NCBI GenBank assembly: GCA_026397495.1
Contig: JAPLUS010000096.1
Location: forward strand, 1 to 6,218
Source: Candidatus Zixiibacteriota bacterium
Lineage (GTDB): Bacteria > Zixibacteria > MSB-5A5 > GN15 > PGXB01
Length of the DNA: 6,218 bases
Reading direction: 5' to 3'
This document shows, one piece after another, positions 5,954 through 6,218 of the stretch (within the stretch, counting starts at the first letter, position 1; each line of letters begins with the position of its first letter). The notes under the pieces are model-generated. The model saw nothing but the letters and a program-made list of their open reading frames with translations, searched no databases and was not told the DNA's origin. The position numbers and the translations under genes were made by a program.

Positions 5954-6218
5954 TTATTCGGGGCAGAGCGATTCCCGCGCGTGCTGTAACTGGGGTGGAA
6001 TATCAAGCCGTTCCGATGGTAGCAACTCTTTCATCTTAACCATTGTCGCCCGGCAGGCCTCGACATTTCCGCTCTTGAGTTCATCAGCGGCCAGATGGAT
6101 AAAAGCGGCATAGAGATTCCAGCCTGTCCATCGGGTAGCCATTTCGAGCGATATGGTGGCGTCGGCATAGCCGCGATATTGATATATTTGCAGCAGATTC
6201 CGCTGCAAGATATCTCTG
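5954..6218 (-). CDS. C-terminal end of a probable DUF2723-family protein (partial)
   Basis: An open frame on the minus strand enters from the right edge and ends at a TAA at 5956-5954, giving about 88 C-terminal residues. A TTG at 6208 could be taken as a start, but the frame continues unbroken to the window edge and no ribosome binding site is visible, so the gene is almost certainly cut by the window. The visible part is helical and soluble, with a YRGYADATISLE segment, then WNLYAAFIHLAADEL, a GN-x-EAC turn and MKELLPSERL. This order (an RG-x-x-D segment, N-x-Y-x-A-F, LA, then M-x-x-LP) resembles the tail after the membrane domain of DUF2723 (TMEM260-like, glycosyltransferase-type) proteins, where a TPR-like helical repeat is common. 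That match is from memory and moderate. A generic TPR protein is the main alternative. It converges with the DGSG-repeat gene, whose stop is 43 bp away; the AT-rich gap has no clear hairpin. Confidence 0.5.
   Translation of the reverse strand, partial: RDILQRNLLQIYQYRGYADATISLEMATRWTGWNLYAAFIHLAADELKSGNVEACRATMVKMKELLPSERLDIPPQLQHARESLCPE

Overview
The window is 6.2 kb of moderately AT-rich bacterial DNA, probably chromosomal. It holds one tRNA gene, three complete protein genes and the 3' end of a fourth. Two of the complete proteins carry signal peptides, and the large one is an exported tricorn-type protease with a charged linker inside its propeller. That combination, with a probable DUF2723 membrane protein tail and a tRNA without encoded CCA, suggests an uncultured Gram-negative bacterium of the wider FCB/Zixibacteria/Acidobacteria type. 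The lineage is a guess from gene content; no marker gene settles it.

Layout from left to right. Positions 1-304 hold no supportable gene, only an 8-bp inverted repeat and a possible promoter. tRNA-Leu(CAG) is at 305-387. A CorA-family divalent-cation channel (454-1368, +) follows 66 bp later; its pore signature reads SMN instead of GMN. A 13-bp perfect hairpin (1407-1437) separates it from the converging tricorn gene (4790 to 1464, -). This encodes a 1108-residue secreted protein with two propellers, a PDZ domain and a complete Ser/His/Ser/Glu catalytic tetrad. A 304-bp divergent intergenic region (4791-5094) is unusually rich in short perfect palindromes near its centre. On its other side a small exported DUF4097-like protein (5095-5910, +) contains seven DGSG motifs, spaced exactly 18 residues apart except the last. 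At the right edge a convergent gene (-) enters the window with only its C-terminal 88 or so residues.

How the genes may work together. The tricorn protease and the DGSG-repeat protein are divergently transcribed from a shared region and both are predicted to leave the cytoplasm, so co-regulation is possible but unproven. The CorA channel and tRNA look like independent housekeeping genes. There is no sign of a mobile element, CRISPR array, phage or defence cassette. The features most worth a second look are the SMN pore variant, the regular DGSG solenoid and the palindrome-rich divergent promoter region. I do not see a clearly new biological system here.
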